DNA of 64,000 bases from Ostreibacterium oceani (GCF_009362845.1 NZ_WHNW01000010.1:1-64000); one strand, 5' to 3'; numbered from the stretch's first letter, positions 10,028 to 19,914 are shown. Made by a program: numbers and translations. Notes: a model not told the origin generated them from the letters alone.

Positions 10028-10990
10028 ATGCCAGAACCGATGCCAGAGCCGATGCCAGAGCCGATAACCACGTCAATGCCAGCGTTGCAGACGATTTATG
10101 ATTGGGTTCGTTATGCCACCAGTCGCTTTGCCGACCCAGAAAACACCCCGCCACTGGTATTTGGCCAAGGCTGTGATAATGCCTTTGACGAAGCGCATGC
10201 ATTGGTACTTGGGTTGTTGAATTTGCCTTTTGACTTGGGTGTGTCTTATTTTCAGGCACAGTTGACACGCGCTGAGTGCGAAAAAATCGCCACCGCGATT
10301 GAGGCGCGAATAGACGCCAAAATGCCCGTGCCGTATTTAACCAATCGAACGCTATTTATGGGGTTGCCATTTTATGTCGATGAACGTGTACTGATTCCGC
10401 GTTCACCGATTGCTGAGTTGATTGCGGGCGATTTTGCACCGTATATTGATGCCCCAGAGGATTTGCGCCATATATTGGATTTGTGTTGTGGGTCGGGGTG
10501 TATTGGCATTGCGTGTGCCAGCCAATTTCCGCAGGCGATAGTAACGGTAGCCGATATTTCAGCGCCCGCTTTGGCAGTGGCTGAGAAAAATATCGCCATG
10601 CATCAGCTAGCGCATCAAGTGCTACCGCAGTTGTCAGATGGATTTGACGCGCTCCCCAAAGGTCAATACGATTTGATTATCGCCAATCCGCCTTATGTGG
10701 ATAGCGAAACCATGGCGAATTTGCCTGATGAGTTTCTGCATGAGCCTGCATTTGCACTGGGTTCTGGCGAGGACGGGTTGGATTTGACACGGCGAATCTT
10801 ACAAACAGCCGCCGATTATCTGACGCCAAATGGCTGTTTGATTGTTGAGGTGGGTGCCTCTTGGCCATTATTGGAGGCGGCTTATCCCGATGTGGTTTTT
10901 CAGTGGCATGAGTTTATGCAGGGCGGCGAAGGTGTGTTTGTGATGACAGCAGATGAGTTAATGGCTTACCGTCCGATGTTTTGTCAGTAG
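10028..10990 (+). CDS. prmB: Ribosomal protein L3 N5-glutamine methyltransferase
   Basis: This 320-residue SAM-dependent methyltransferase belongs to the HemK/PrmB family. It has the SAM-binding loop DLCCGSGCIGIA (151-162), the catalytic NPPY (220-223) and an N-terminal helical substrate domain. The YVDERVLIPRSPIAELI block and PPYVDSETM point to PrmB (target L3) over PrmC (release factors). The ribosome site AGGAGA lies 9 bases before the ATG. The first 12 residues are a repeated MPEP unit produced by a 12-bp tandem duplication; this is unlikely to matter for function. Confidence 0.9.
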   Translation: MPEPMPEPMPEPITTSMPALQTIYDWVRYATSRFADPENTPPLVFGQGCDNAFDEAHALVLGLLNLPFDLGVSYFQAQLTRAECEKIATAIEARIDAKMPVPYLTNRTLFMGLPFYVDERVLIPRSPIAELIAGDFAPYIDAPEDLRHILDLCCGSGCIGIACASQFPQAIVTVADISAPALAVAEKNIAMHQLAHQVLPQLSDGFDALPKGQYDLIIANPPYVDSETMANLPDEFLHEPAFALGSGEDGLDLTRRILQTAADYLTPNGCLIVEVGASWPLLEAAYPDVVFQWHEFMQGGEGVFVMTADELMAYRPMFCQ

Positions 10991-11026
10991 TTTACCGTTC
11001 AAAAAATGTTAAAAAAATAGAAATTT

Positions 11027-11923
11027 ATGACCGTTAATATACAGCCTTTGGTCGATTTGATTGCGCGGTTACGCCACCCTGAGACGGGTTGCGAGTGGGA
11101 TTTGGCGCAGACGGCGAATAGTTTGCTGCCAATGACGCAGGATGAGCTTTACGAGCTATTCGACGCGATTCAATCCAATGAGCCGACCCATGTTTGTGAA
11201 GAGCTGGGGGACGTGTTGTTTCACTTGGCATTTTACGCGCGGATTGCCGAAGAGCAAGGTACGTTTAATCTGCAATCGGTTATTGATGCGGTGGTCGATA
11301 AAATGGTGCGCCGCCACCCGCATATTTTTGCCGGCAAAGTCTATGCCAATCGAGAAGAGCAAAAAGCCGATTGGCATCGTATCAAGGCAAAGGAAAAAGC
11401 CAGCGAAGTTAGCCCATATCCACAGCTATCTGCCATAACAGACGAGGACTTTTTGAGTAAGTCTATCATCGGCAAAGCATCGTTTGAGCAAAGCTTGCAG
11501 GCACAGGCATTGCTTGCAACGCTAGGGTTTGATTGGTCTACGGCAAGTCCTGTGGTTGAGAAGATTCGAGAAGAATGCGATGAGCTTGAGGAGGTGCTTG
11601 ATGAGATGCTTGAAAATAGCCACGATGATACGAATAAGGAAAAAACGTTGACAAAAATGACCGAAGAATACGGCGATTTATTATTTGCGGTGGTGAATCT
11701 GGGGCGCAAGCTGTCTATTTCTCCAGATGCTGCTCTTCGCCAAGCGAATCATAAGTTTTTAGCGCGTAGCCAAGCCATGCTCGCAATGAGCGATGGGGCT
11801 GATGCATTTGCTGCGCTGTCGTTATCTGAAAAAGAAGCCTTGTGGCAACGTGTAAAGCAGGGCGAGATGCAAGGCGAAAAAGATGAAATACAGGGCGAAA
11901 ATCAGGGCAGGGTATCTGAGTGA
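11027..11923 (+). CDS. mazG: Nucleoside triphosphate pyrophosphohydrolase MazG
   Basis: The 298-residue protein has two tandem MazG modules. The first (about 10-120) has CEWDLAQT, the metal-binding DELYE (39-43) and EELGD (58-62), followed by RRHPHIF. The second (about 165-260) has EECDELEEVLDEM and EEYGDLLF. The enzyme hydrolyses NTPs and dNTPs to monophosphates and in E. coli also affects ppGpp levels. A Gln/Glu/Gly-rich tail (QGEMQGEKDEIQGENQ) comes from a small in-frame repeat. The stop overlaps the GTG start of lpxK by 4 bp. Confidence 0.93.
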   Translation: MTVNIQPLVDLIARLRHPETGCEWDLAQTANSLLPMTQDELYELFDAIQSNEPTHVCEELGDVLFHLAFYARIAEEQGTFNLQSVIDAVVDKMVRRHPHIFAGKVYANREEQKADWHRIKAKEKASEVSPYPQLSAITDEDFLSKSIIGKASFEQSLQAQALLATLGFDWSTASPVVEKIREECDELEEVLDEMLENSHDDTNKEKTLTKMTEEYGDLLFAVVNLGRKLSISPDAALRQANHKFLARSQAMLAMSDGADAFAALSLSEKEALWQRVKQGEMQGEKDEIQGENQGRVSE

Positions 11924-12999
11924 AAAAAATCAACTGGCCGAGGGTTTGGCAACAACGGCGAGGGCTTAATTACCTGTTGTTGCCGCTTGCTTGGCTTTAT
12001 GCATTAATCAATACCATCCATCGTGGATTGTATGGCTGCAGATGGCGGTCGCGGTATCAATCGCCTAGACCTGTGGTGGTTGTGGGGAATATCCATGCAG
12101 GCGGTGCAGGCAAAACACCGCTGGTGATTGGCTTGGGGCGATTGTTGAAGGATAATCAAATCCAAGTCGCCGTCATTAGTCGAGGCTACGGTGGCGATTA
12201 TCGCCGACAGTGTGCGGCGCATTTGGTGCAGACAACAGACGAAGCAACATGGGTAGGCGACGAGGCGTGGCTTATTCATCATCGGTTACAATGCCCCGTG
12301 ATTGTGGGGCAGACGCGCCAAGCCGCAATCGAACTGGCGCTTAAAAAACACCCTGAAATACAGGTTTTTTTAAGCGATGACGGGCTGCAACACTATCGAC
12401 TACTGCCTGATTTAACTGTCTGCGTCATTCCCTATCCTGACGGGCTAGGGAATGGGTGGCGTTTACCAGCTGGGCCGCTGCGCGAAGCGCCTAGCCGATT
12501 AAAATCAATGGATTTTGTCGTCAGCAATGGCGGCGCCTCCGAGCGCTATCACTACCAGTTGGCAGAAAATGGCTGGATGCACCTGACCACAGGACAGCGC
12601 AAGTATCCCGACGAATTTAGCGCCAATGCCGAGCAAAATTTAGCCATCGCAGGTATCGCCAATCCACAGAAGTTTTTTGACCGTGTAACAGCACAAGGCA
12701 TTATGGCAAAGACACAATCGCTACCTGATCACGTGGATTACCGCCACATTACGCTGCCGGCGGATAAGACGCTGTTGATGACTGAAAAAGATTGGGTAAA
12801 ATTACGCCCCGCGCCTTATCCTGATGCTTGGTTTTTGTCTGTTTCTGCGGTATTGTCTGAGGCGTTGGCGGCTGATTTTCTGCGTGCTGTGCAGGCGTTA
12901 ATGCCAAAAGCCGCCGAGAATTTCGCGAAAAACACCCCAGTTATGGATAGTAAAGACGAAGCTAACCAAACAAACCAAACAAACCACGACACTAACTAA
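11920..12999 (+). CDS. lpxK: Tetraacyldisaccharide 4'-kinase (lipid A)
   Basis: The 359-residue inner-membrane kinase adds the 4'-phosphate of lipid A. The P-loop-like VGNIHAGGAGKTP is at 55-67, and SDDGLQHY is the conserved acidic motif. The N-terminal hydrophobic stretch (LNYLLLPLAWLYALIN, 16-31) is the membrane anchor. The start is GTG 11920, overlapping mazG. The C-terminal TNQTNQTN repeat is a local microduplication. kdsB follows within 30 bp, so lipid A and inner core functions are co-transcribed. Confidence 0.94.
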   Translation: MKKINWPRVWQQRRGLNYLLLPLAWLYALINTIHRGLYGCRWRSRYQSPRPVVVVGNIHAGGAGKTPLVIGLGRLLKDNQIQVAVISRGYGGDYRRQCAAHLVQTTDEATWVGDEAWLIHHRLQCPVIVGQTRQAAIELALKKHPEIQVFLSDDGLQHYRLLPDLTVCVIPYPDGLGNGWRLPAGPLREAPSRLKSMDFVVSNGGASERYHYQLAENGWMHLTTGQRKYPDEFSANAEQNLAIAGIANPQKFFDRVTAQGIMAKTQSLPDHVDYRHITLPADKTLLMTEKDWVKLRPAPYPDAWFLSVSAVLSEALAADFLRAVQALMPKAAENFAKNTPVMDSKDEANQTNQTNHDTN

Positions 13000-13028
13000 T
13001 GATTAAATAATCACTAAATAGGTTAACG

Positions 13029-13826
13029 ATGACATTTACCGTAATAATCCCCGCGAGATTGCAGTCCACGCGACTCCCTGAAAAGCTGTTACAGCCCATA
13101 GGCGATGATATTTTATTGGCGCATACCTATCGCGCAGCTCAAAAAAGCCAAGCAAAACGCATTGTGATTGCCGCCGATGACGAGCGCATTCTCAGGGCAG
13201 CTGTTGCCTGTGGTGCCGAGGCCATATTGACGGACAAAAACCACACATCAGGTACGGACCGCTTGGCTGAGTGCGTTCAGCGGTTGTCGCTAAAGCCCGA
13301 TGAAATTATTGTGAATTTACAGGGTGATGAACCATTTATGCTCGCCGATTACATTAATCTGTGTGCGGCAACCTTGTTGCACCACACCGAGGCCGTAGTA
13401 GCGACTTTGGCGGTCACGCTCGCCCCGTCAATGACTGCATCAATGCTAGCCGACCCCAATGCGGTCAAAGTGGTTTGTAATCAACGCCGTGAAGCGATGT
13501 ATTTTTCACGCGCGGCCATTCCGTTTGCACGAGAGGGCGCTCCATTTGCACGAGAGGCGGAATTGCCTACTGACTCAGCGAATCTAGCGGCGTGCTATTT
13601 GCACCATTTGGGCATTTATGCTTATCGTGCTTCGTTCCTTGAGCAGTATCAATCGTTACCTGAAAGCCCATTGGAGCAAATTGAAAAACTCGAGCAACTT
13701 CGGGTGTTGTGGCATGGATACCGCATTGCGGTTGCCTGTGTCGACAAAGCGCCACCAAAAGGTATTGATACACAAGCAGATTTGGATAATGCGCGGCGGT
13801 ATTGGGCGGCACTCGGTCAAACGTAG
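13029..13826 (+). CDS. kdsB: 3-deoxy-manno-octulosonate cytidylyltransferase
   Basis: The 265-residue cytoplasmic enzyme activates KDO with CTP to CMP-KDO for LPS inner core synthesis. The nucleotide-binding start IPARLQSTRLPEKLL, the SGTDR motif (TDKNHTSGTDRLAE) and the metal-binding VNLQGDEPF are all present. A short repeat (PFAREGAPFARE) inserts about 8 residues mid-protein after the FSRAAIPF block. The lpxK-kdsB order is common in gammaproteobacteria. Confidence 0.94.
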   Translation: MTFTVIIPARLQSTRLPEKLLQPIGDDILLAHTYRAAQKSQAKRIVIAADDERILRAAVACGAEAILTDKNHTSGTDRLAECVQRLSLKPDEIIVNLQGDEPFMLADYINLCAATLLHHTEAVVATLAVTLAPSMTASMLADPNAVKVVCNQRREAMYFSRAAIPFAREGAPFAREAELPTDSANLAACYLHHLGIYAYRASFLEQYQSLPESPLEQIEKLEQLRVLWHGYRIAVACVDKAPPKGIDTQADLDNARRYWAALGQT

Positions 13827-14032
13827 GTAACGCGTTAATGCGTGCTAAATTAATGTGCGGTTATCCGATAACGGGCTAATAGGCTAATAGGGCATTACGC
13901 TGCGTATCGACTAATCAGCGCCCAATCTCAAGGTCATCGACAATGCCGCATAAATCGGGTGAAGTATGACTTAAACGTGACTTAAACACGATTTAAACTA
14001 GATTTAAACTAGATTTATGGGCTGGGCTTTAC

Positions 14033-14038
14033 TATAAT
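14033..14038 (+). promoter_or_regulatory. Probable -10 box of the tkt promoter
   Basis: A consensus TATAAT lies 36 bp before the tkt ATG, within a 247-bp gap after kdsB. The gap upstream carries repeats of (G/T)A(C/T)TTAAAC-like units (13968-14018), which would contain any -35 box. The tkt ribosome site TTGGAG is clear. Confidence 0.5.
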
Positions 14039-14073
14039 CATGGTCATTTGATTTTATCTTAGTTGGAGACACT

Positions 14074-16053
14074 ATGCCTAGCAAAATGCAGCTTGCAAAC
14101 GCCATTCGCTTTTTAAGTATCGATGCAGTCAATCGCGCTAATTCAGGCCATCCTGGTGCGCCGATGGGAATGGCAGATATGGCAGTTGCCTTGTGGCAAG
14201 ACCATTTGCGACATAATCCACAAAATCCTGATTGGGTTAATCGAGATCGGTTTGTTTTATCTAACGGGCATGCTTCGATGATGCAGTATGCCGTGTTGCA
14301 TCTAACGGGTTATGATGTCACGATTGATGACATTAAACAATTTCGCCAACTCCACAGCAAAACCCCCGGTCACCCTGAAAATTTTGAAACGCCTGGCGTT
14401 GAGACGACGACAGGGCCGCTAGGGCAGGGGCTTGCGATGGCGGTCGGTATGGCGCTATCGGAAAAAATGCTCGCGGCACAATTTAACCAGCCGGCGTATC
14501 CGATTGTCGATCATCATACCTACGTGTTTTTAGGTGACGGCTGTTTGATGGAAGGCGTGTCGCATGAGGTCTGTGCGTTGGCAGGTACATACCGATTAAA
14601 TAAGCTGATTGCGCTTTATGATGACAATGGTATTTCAATTGATGGCCCCGTTGCGCCGTGGTTTTCGGAAGATGTGCCGAAACGCTTTGAAGCTTATGGC
14701 TGGCAGGTGATTCGTGATATTGATGGGCACGATGCAGAGGCCGTATCGGCCGCCATTGCACAGGCCAAAAAAGCAGACAAACCCACCTTGATTTGCTGTA
14801 AAACTCAAATCGGTTATGGCTCACCCAAGGCGGGGTCTGAATCCGCGCATGGCTCACCGTTAGGCGAAGACAATCGTGATGTGACGGCCAAGGCATTGGA
14901 TTGGCCACATAAGCCATTTGTTGTGCCTGATGCGATTTATGCGGCGTGGAACGCGCACGCATTTGGTGAAAGCGCAGAGCAAGCTTGGCAAGATTTATTT
15001 GCCCGCTATGCCCAAGCATACCCAGCCCTTGCAAGTGAGTTTTCGCGACGAATGGCAGGGGCATTGCCTACAGAATTTGCAGAAAAGACAGAGGAATTCA
15101 TTGCCGCGTTGCAGGCAGAAAGCACCGATGTTGCCACGCGTAAAGCCAGCGAAATGGCGCTGGATTTCTTTGCGGGTTTATTGCCCGAAATGGTGGGTGG
15201 TTCAGCAGATTTGACTGGCTCAAATAATACCAAGCATCAACACAGTACACTGTTTTCAGATGAAAATCCTGCGGGAAATTATTTTTCCTATGGCGTGCGT
15301 GAATTTGGCATGGCGGCGATACTAAATGGCATGGCCAATCATGGTGGGGTAATCCCCTATGCGGGGACGTTTTTGGTATTTTCCGATTATGCAAGAAATG
15401 CGATGCGCTTGTCGGCACTGATGAAGCATCGTGTTATTTATGTAATGACGCATGATTCCATCGGTTTGGGTGAGGACGGCCCAACGCATCAGCCAGTGGA
15501 GCATTTGGCGTCATTGCGTGTGATGCCAAATATGCACGTTTGGCGACCTTGTGATGCCGTCGAGACGGCAGTTGCTTGGCAGTGTGCGTTAGAAAATCAG
15601 CATGGCCCTGCAACGCTAGCCTTGTCGCGTCAGGGGTTGCCCAAAATCGCGCGTGATGAAATGCAGTTAGCGAATATCGACAAAGGCGGGTATGTGATTC
15701 GTCAGGGCTCAGATTTAACGTTAGTGGCGACTGGCTCAGAAGTGGGATTGGCGATGCAAACAGCTGCCCAGTTAGCTACAAAAGGCATTGCGGCACAGGT
15801 CGTGTCTATGCCATGTTACGAACGCTATCGACTGCAAGACAAACCCTACCAAGACGCCACTATCATGGCAGATAAACCGCGTATCGTGATTGAAGCGGGC
15901 GCGACGCTGATGTGGGAAGGCTTGGTCGCGGGTAATGGGTTTGTAATTGGTATTGATTCGTATGGTGCTTCTGCGCCTGCGAAAGATTTATTTGCCTATT
16001 TTGGCTTTGATGCCGATATGATTAGCGCGCAAATCGAAACATTTTTAAGCTGA
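14074..16053 (+). CDS. tkt: Transketolase
   Basis: The 659-residue thiamine diphosphate enzyme of the pentose phosphate pathway moves two-carbon units between ketoses and aldoses. N-terminal DAVNRANSGHPGAPMGMAD, the TPP motif GDGCLMEGVSHE...DDNG near residues 153-187, and the central DLTGSNNT and THDSIGLGEDGPTHQPVE blocks are typical of the bacterial enzyme. Length is normal. gap follows after 50 bp; the pgk-fba genes that often follow in other gammaproteobacteria are absent here. Confidence 0.96.
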   Translation: MPSKMQLANAIRFLSIDAVNRANSGHPGAPMGMADMAVALWQDHLRHNPQNPDWVNRDRFVLSNGHASMMQYAVLHLTGYDVTIDDIKQFRQLHSKTPGHPENFETPGVETTTGPLGQGLAMAVGMALSEKMLAAQFNQPAYPIVDHHTYVFLGDGCLMEGVSHEVCALAGTYRLNKLIALYDDNGISIDGPVAPWFSEDVPKRFEAYGWQVIRDIDGHDAEAVSAAIAQAKKADKPTLICCKTQIGYGSPKAGSESAHGSPLGEDNRDVTAKALDWPHKPFVVPDAIYAAWNAHAFGESAEQAWQDLFARYAQAYPALASEFSRRMAGALPTEFAEKTEEFIAALQAESTDVATRKASEMALDFFAGLLPEMVGGSADLTGSNNTKHQHSTLFSDENPAGNYFSYGVREFGMAAILNGMANHGGVIPYAGTFLVFSDYARNAMRLSALMKHRVIYVMTHDSIGLGEDGPTHQPVEHLASLRVMPNMHVWRPCDAVETAVAWQCALENQHGPATLALSRQGLPKIARDEMQLANIDKGGYVIRQGSDLTLVATGSEVGLAMQTAAQLATKGIAAQVVSMPCYERYRLQDKPYQDATIMADKPRIVIEAGATLMWEGLVAGNGFVIGIDSYGASAPAKDLFAYFGFDADMISAQIETFLS

Positions 16054-16104
16054 TAACAAAGTATAAACAATCTAGAAATAACCGTGGGTTAACGAGGTGA
16101 AACA

Positions 16105-17121
16105 ATGGCAATAAAAGTAGCAATTAATGGGTTTGGTCGTATTGGATCGAATGTCGTCAGAGCAATCTATGAATACGGGCTGCAAGATGAAATACAAGTC
16201 GTGGCAGCAAACAGCCGAAGCCCTGTCGAATCGATTGCCCACCTAACACGTTACGATAGTGTCCACGGGCGTTTTAATGCCGAGATTACGACGCGTGGTG
16301 AAGATACCCTGATTATCAATGGCGATGAAATTCGCTACACACGCCATGCCAACCCTGCGGATTGTGACTGGGGCGCATTGGGTGTGGATGTTGTCATGGA
16401 ATGTACGGGGATTTTTCGTTCACGCGAGACAGTGCAGCCACATTTTGACGCGGGCGCTAAAAAAGTATTGATTTCAGCTCCAGGTGAAGACGTGGATGCA
16501 ACGATAGTCTATGGTGTCAATGAAGACGAGCTTAAATCGACCGACCGTGTGGTATCCAATGCCTCGTGTACGACGAATTGCTTGGCGCCTGTTGCGAAAA
16601 TATTGGATGCAAGCATCGGCATTGAAAAAGGACTGATGACGACAATCCATGCTTATACCTCAGACCAGCGATTGATTGATGCATCGCACAAAGACTTACG
16701 GCGTGCACGGTCAGCGGGAATATCAATGATTCCGACCAAGACTGGTGCGGCCAAAGCCGTTGGGCTGGTGTTGCCGTCGTTACAAGGTAAATTTGATGGA
16801 TTTGCCGTGCGCGTGCCAACACAAAACGTCTCAGTGGTTGATTTGACATTTACCGCGAAAAAAGCCACTTCAGTTGACGAGATTAATGCCTTGCTAAAAT
16901 CGGCATCAGAAGGCGGCGATAGCTTAGGTAAAGTGTTGGGATACAACACGGAACCATTGGTGTCGATTGACTTTAATCATCGCCCTGAATCATCGATTTT
17001 TGATAGTACGCAGACGCGTGTCATTGACGGCAATCTGGTTAAAATCATGACGTGGTATGATAACGAATGGGGCTTTTCGTGTCGCATGATTGATACGGCG
17101 ATTGCCATGGTGAAAGTATAG
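16105..17121 (+). CDS. gap: Glyceraldehyde-3-phosphate dehydrogenase, possibly NADP-accepting
   Basis: The 338-residue class I GAPDH oxidises glyceraldehyde 3-phosphate with phosphate to 1,3-bisphosphoglycerate. N-terminal INGFGRIG is the Rossmann loop, Cys155 in SNASCTTNC is the nucleophile and HAYTSDQ provides the activating His. [16 protein letters not shown] marks GAPDH and not the related erythrose-4-phosphate dehydrogenase. At the end of the second beta strand the usual Asn-Asp is replaced by N-S-R (36-38), so the acidic residue that favours NAD over NADP is absent. The ribosome site GAGGTG precedes the ATG. Confidence 0.93.
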   Translation: MAIKVAINGFGRIGSNVVRAIYEYGLQDEIQVVAANSRSPVESIAHLTRYDSVHGRFNAEITTRGEDTLIINGDEIRYTRHANPADCDWGALGVDVVMECTGIFRSRETVQPHFDAGAKKVLISAPGEDVDATIVYGVNEDELKSTDRVVSNASCTTNCLAPVAKILDASIGIEKGLMTTIHAYTSDQRLIDASHKDLRRARSAGISMIPTKTGAAKAVGLVLPSLQGKFDGFAVRVPTQNVSVVDLTFTAKKATSVDEINALLKSASEGGDSLGKVLGYNTEPLVSIDFNHRPESSIFDSTQTRVIDGNLVKIMTWYDNEWGFSCRMIDTAIAMVKV

Positions 17122-17273
17122 CAAGCGCATAGCGAAAACACGGTAAAAGCATCGCACGTATCCGCCGAGCATCGCAAGTATCCACCGATGTGCGGTTGAA
17201 ACACCCGTTAAGCGCGATTGCGTACTGATGTGGTCTGTGGCGCAGTATACCGCCGTACAGTAGCCTAGACTGC

Positions 17274-17372
17274 TATCTTAGGCTGCTATCTTAGGCTGTT
17301 GTCTTAGGTTACTGGCGGGTACAATGGCATGTAGTGTTAGATGCAGTATTAGATGCAGTATTAGATGCAGTA
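17274..17372. repeat. Two tandem arrays before ubiD
   Basis: The 278-bp gap between gap and ubiD holds about three degenerate copies of a CTTAGGCTGCTAT-like unit (about 17274-17310) and three exact copies of a 12-bp unit (TTAGATGCAGTA, 17337-17372). No gene or clear terminator is seen. Confidence 0.85.
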
Positions 17373-17399
17373 TAGATAAAATTATAGGCAACCCTACCG

Positions 17400-18857
17400 A
17401 TGAAAGACTTAAGAGCGTTTATTGAGCAACTCAAATCACGTGGTGAATTGGTAGAAATTGACACACCAATTTCCAGCTACCTAGAAATCACAGAAATCAG
17501 CCAACGGACACTCAATAAACAAGGCCCTGCGCTATTATTTACCCAAGTTGACGGTCAGTCTACCCCAGTGCTGACGAATTTATTTGGGACACCTGAGCGC
17601 ATTGCGATGGCATTAGGCTTGGGCGATGTCAGTGAATTGCGCCAATTGGGGCAGTTACTCGCGAATCTCAAAGAACCCGAACCACCCAAAGGCATTAAAG
17701 GGGCGATTGCTATGTGGCCGATGGCAAAGGCGATGATGACGATGCCGACCAAAACCGTTAAAAACGCACCTTGTCAAGCCGTCGTGCTGACAGGTGACGA
17801 AGTGGATTTGACCAAGCTGCCAATCCAGCATTGCTGGCCAGAAGATGCCGCGCCATTGATTACGTGGGGCTTGACGGTGACGCATTCGCCACGCAAAGCA
17901 CGGCTTAACTTAGGAATATATCGCCAGCAATTATTAGGGAAAAATAAGCTCATTATGCGCTGGCTTGCGCACCGTGGTGGCGCATTGGATTATCAGCTAT
18001 GGTGTCAACAACATCCTGGAGAACCCTTTCCTGTCGCCGTTGCCATTGGTGCAGACCCGATGACAACCTTGGCGGCAGTGACACCCATTCCAAATGGGCT
18101 GTCTGAATATGCGTTTGCTGGCTTGCTGCGTCATTCGCGCTCACAGGTGACTACTTGTTTGACCCATGATTTGCTGGTGCCAGCAAGTGCAGAGTGGGTG
18201 CTGGAAGGCTATATTTATCCAGACGAAATAGCGCCAGAAGGCCCCTATGGGGATCATACGGGGTATTATAACGAAGTGGATACCTTCCCCGTGTTTACTG
18301 TCGAGCGAATCACGCACCGAGAAAATCCCATCTATCACAGTACGCATACAGGCAGGCCGCCCGATGAGCCCGCAATTTTGGGGGTTGCATTAAATGAGAT
18401 TTTAATCCCGCTCATTCAAAAACAGTTTCCTGAGATTGTGGATTTTTACTTGCCACCTGAGGGCTGTTCTTATCGGATGGCGATTATTAGCATCAAAAAA
18501 CAATACCCAGGGCATGCCAAAAAAATCATGATGGGCGCGTGGTCGTATTTGCAGCAATTTATGTATACCAAGTTTTTGGTGATTGTTGACCACGATATTG
18601 ACTGCCGCAATTGGCAAGACGTGATTTGGGCGATTACGACGCGAATGGATCCTGTGCGAGATACCGTGACTATGGAAAATACGCCCATTGATTATTTGGA
18701 TTTTGCGTCGCCTGTTTCAGGCTTGGGTGGGAAAATGGCGTTAGATGCGACCAATAAAACAGGGGGAGAAACCACGCGCGAGTGGGGTCGTCCGATTGTC
18801 ATGAATCAAGACGTGTTGGACAAAATTGACGCTATGTGGGATGAATTAGGTATTTGA
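17400..18857 (+). CDS. ubiD: 4-hydroxy-3-polyprenylbenzoate decarboxylase
   Basis: The 485-residue prenylated-FMN-dependent decarboxylase acts in ubiquinone synthesis. It aligns by eye along nearly all of E. coli UbiD: HLEITEI-like start ([12 protein letters not shown]), [63 protein letters not shown] and [17 protein letters not shown]. The partner prFMN synthase UbiX is not in the window. Length matches the family. Confidence 0.95.
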   Translation: MKDLRAFIEQLKSRGELVEIDTPISSYLEITEISQRTLNKQGPALLFTQVDGQSTPVLTNLFGTPERIAMALGLGDVSELRQLGQLLANLKEPEPPKGIKGAIAMWPMAKAMMTMPTKTVKNAPCQAVVLTGDEVDLTKLPIQHCWPEDAAPLITWGLTVTHSPRKARLNLGIYRQQLLGKNKLIMRWLAHRGGALDYQLWCQQHPGEPFPVAVAIGADPMTTLAAVTPIPNGLSEYAFAGLLRHSRSQVTTCLTHDLLVPASAEWVLEGYIYPDEIAPEGPYGDHTGYYNEVDTFPVFTVERITHRENPIYHSTHTGRPPDEPAILGVALNEILIPLIQKQFPEIVDFYLPPEGCSYRMAIISIKKQYPGHAKKIMMGAWSYLQQFMYTKFLVIVDHDIDCRNWQDVIWAITTRMDPVRDTVTMENTPIDYLDFASPVSGLGGKMALDATNKTGGETTREWGRPIVMNQDVLDKIDAMWDELGI

Positions 18858-18898
18858 GGTATTTGACGCGTGTATTTGATGCGTATCAAATAAAAAAA

Positions 18899-19090
18899 AG
18901 AAGGTTGCTCCGCACGTTATGTACCGGCTTTGCTGCTCTTGAACGAGTTTGTTCAAGTGGTTGGCCATCATTTGTGCGGCTTAGGCTTCCAACTAAATGG
19001 CTTGCTCACCACCAACACGGGGCCTCCAAGCAATATGCATTAAGGTCAAGAGACTGATGCCTTATTACAAAAACTGCAGAAAACAACCTT
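18899..19090 (-). ncRNA. ssrS: 6S RNA
   Basis: Read on the minus strand, about 192 nt show 6S RNA features. The conserved GTTGGTG...GAGC...GAAGCCTAA block and the CTTGAAC/GTTCAAG hairpin are in the order and spacing of E. coli 6S. The two ends pair in a long closing stem: AAGGTTG at the 5' end with CAACCTT at the 3' end, extended by wobble pairs. The 3' end runs into eight T, and a near-consensus promoter lies exactly upstream of the 5' end. 6S RNA mimics an open promoter and sequesters sigma-70 RNA polymerase in stationary phase. In E. coli it precedes ygfA; here it lies between ubiD and erpA. Identification is by eye, with no covariance search. Confidence 0.88.
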
Positions 19091-19096
19091 AAACTC

Positions 19097-19126
19097 ACTA
19101 TAGCACAAGTTGCCAGCGAATATCAA
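19097..19126 (-). promoter_or_regulatory. Sigma-70 promoter of the 6S RNA gene
   Basis: On the minus strand TTGATA (19121-19126) and TATAGT (19097-19102) are separated by 18 bp, which places +1 at about 19090, the first base of the 6S closing stem. The -35 box is part of a duplicated TTCGTTGATA unit, giving a second TTGATA 10 bp upstream. Confidence 0.8.
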
Positions 19127-19187
19127 CGAATATCAACGAATATGCCCTGTGTAACCTTGTGCGATGTCGTCCAGAAGCAGTGGGTAT

Positions 19188-19535
19188 CTAGACTGAAAAA
19201 GACGAACCACACCCGCAACTTGTTGAAGCATTAGGATTTCTGACGACAAACTGCGCTCCTTGTAGGTCTTCTTTGTAATCAATTTCAGCGTTGGTCAGGT
19301 ATTGATAAGAAATGGGGTCGATTAATAAGGTGACGCCCTCGTTGATTGTGTAAGAATCGCCTTCTTCGATTTGTTCGTCAAAGGTAAAGCCGTATTGAAA
19401 ACCAGAACACCCCCCGCCCGTGATATAGATGCGGAGTTTGAGCTCAGGATTTTGCTCTTCTTCGATCAATTCTCTGACTTTAAGTGCTGCGGATTTAGTG
19501 AATATCACGTCTGCTTCGTATGTTTCCACTGTCAT
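19188..19535 (-). CDS. erpA: Iron-sulfur cluster insertion protein ErpA
   Basis: The 115-residue A-type carrier delivers Fe-S clusters to apo-proteins. The three ligand cysteines are present: Cys43 in [11 protein letters not shown], and Cys107 and Cys109 in the C-terminal SCGCGSSF. The start region [17 protein letters not shown] and the length are typical of ErpA over IscA. Single gene on the minus strand, with the 6S promoter just downstream of its stop. Confidence 0.93.
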   Translation of the reverse strand: MTVETYEADVIFTKSAALKVRELIEEEQNPELKLRIYITGGGCSGFQYGFTFDEQIEEGDSYTINEGVTLLIDPISYQYLTNAEIDYKEDLQGAQFVVRNPNASTSCGCGSSFSV

Positions 19536-19703
19536 GGCTTTGCCTCGGGTAAATTAGATAAACGCTAGTTCAAATTAGTTTAAATTAGTTTAATTTGTTC
19601 AATGCTTGCAATGTTTGATTCAAATGCGCATTTGTTGCCGCTTTTGTTGGCGCATTACATTATTAATGCGCGTGTTATTTATGCGGATAATGCCGATAAA
19701 TGC

Positions 19704-19724
19704 CCTTAGATATTTAGTCTAAGG
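19704..19724. other. Perfect inverted repeat in the erpA-rplM gap
   Basis: CCTTAGA-TATTTAG-TCTAAGG forms a 7-bp stem with a 7-bp loop, and no T-run follows on either strand. It lies in the 379-bp divergent gap between erpA and rplM, where it could be a regulator site. A second imperfect hairpin (CAGCTGG...CCCAGCTG) lies near 19777-19805. No gene is seen in this gap. Confidence 0.5.
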
Positions 19725-19844
19725 TCGCATGAATCAGTTGATTGCTAAGCTACTTGCTAGACTGCTTGTTGTACAGCTGGATAAACGTAGTGCTCACCCA
19801 GCTGCTTATCATATCGTTTTTTTTGCTTTTGAGCAATTTAATGC

Positions 19845-19874
19845 TTGGCATTTTCATTTGTTTTCTGTTAGGAT
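19845..19874 (+). promoter_or_regulatory. Probable rplM-rpsI promoter
   Basis: TTGGCA (19845-19850) and TAGGAT (19869-19874) are spaced 18 bp apart. The predicted start lies about 33 bp before the rplM ATG. Confidence 0.6.
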
Positions 19875-19914
19875 ACTCGCCTTATTTTGAGATTTAGTGT
19901 GCGGAGAATTTGTA

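Noticed and set aside
14483-15064. 193-codon antisense frame inside tkt
   Set aside because: The transketolase frame is fully conserved here; the reverse frame is a shadow of its codon use.
16105-17121. Erythrose-4-phosphate dehydrogenase (epd) as the gene after tkt
   Set aside because: The substrate region reads [15 protein letters not shown], as in GAPDH, and not the Epd pattern, despite the Epd-like gene position.
18854-19057. 67-codon open frame after ubiD on the plus strand
   Set aside because: It lies opposite the 6S RNA, overlaps the ubiD end, has no family features and is explained by the structured RNA on the other strand.
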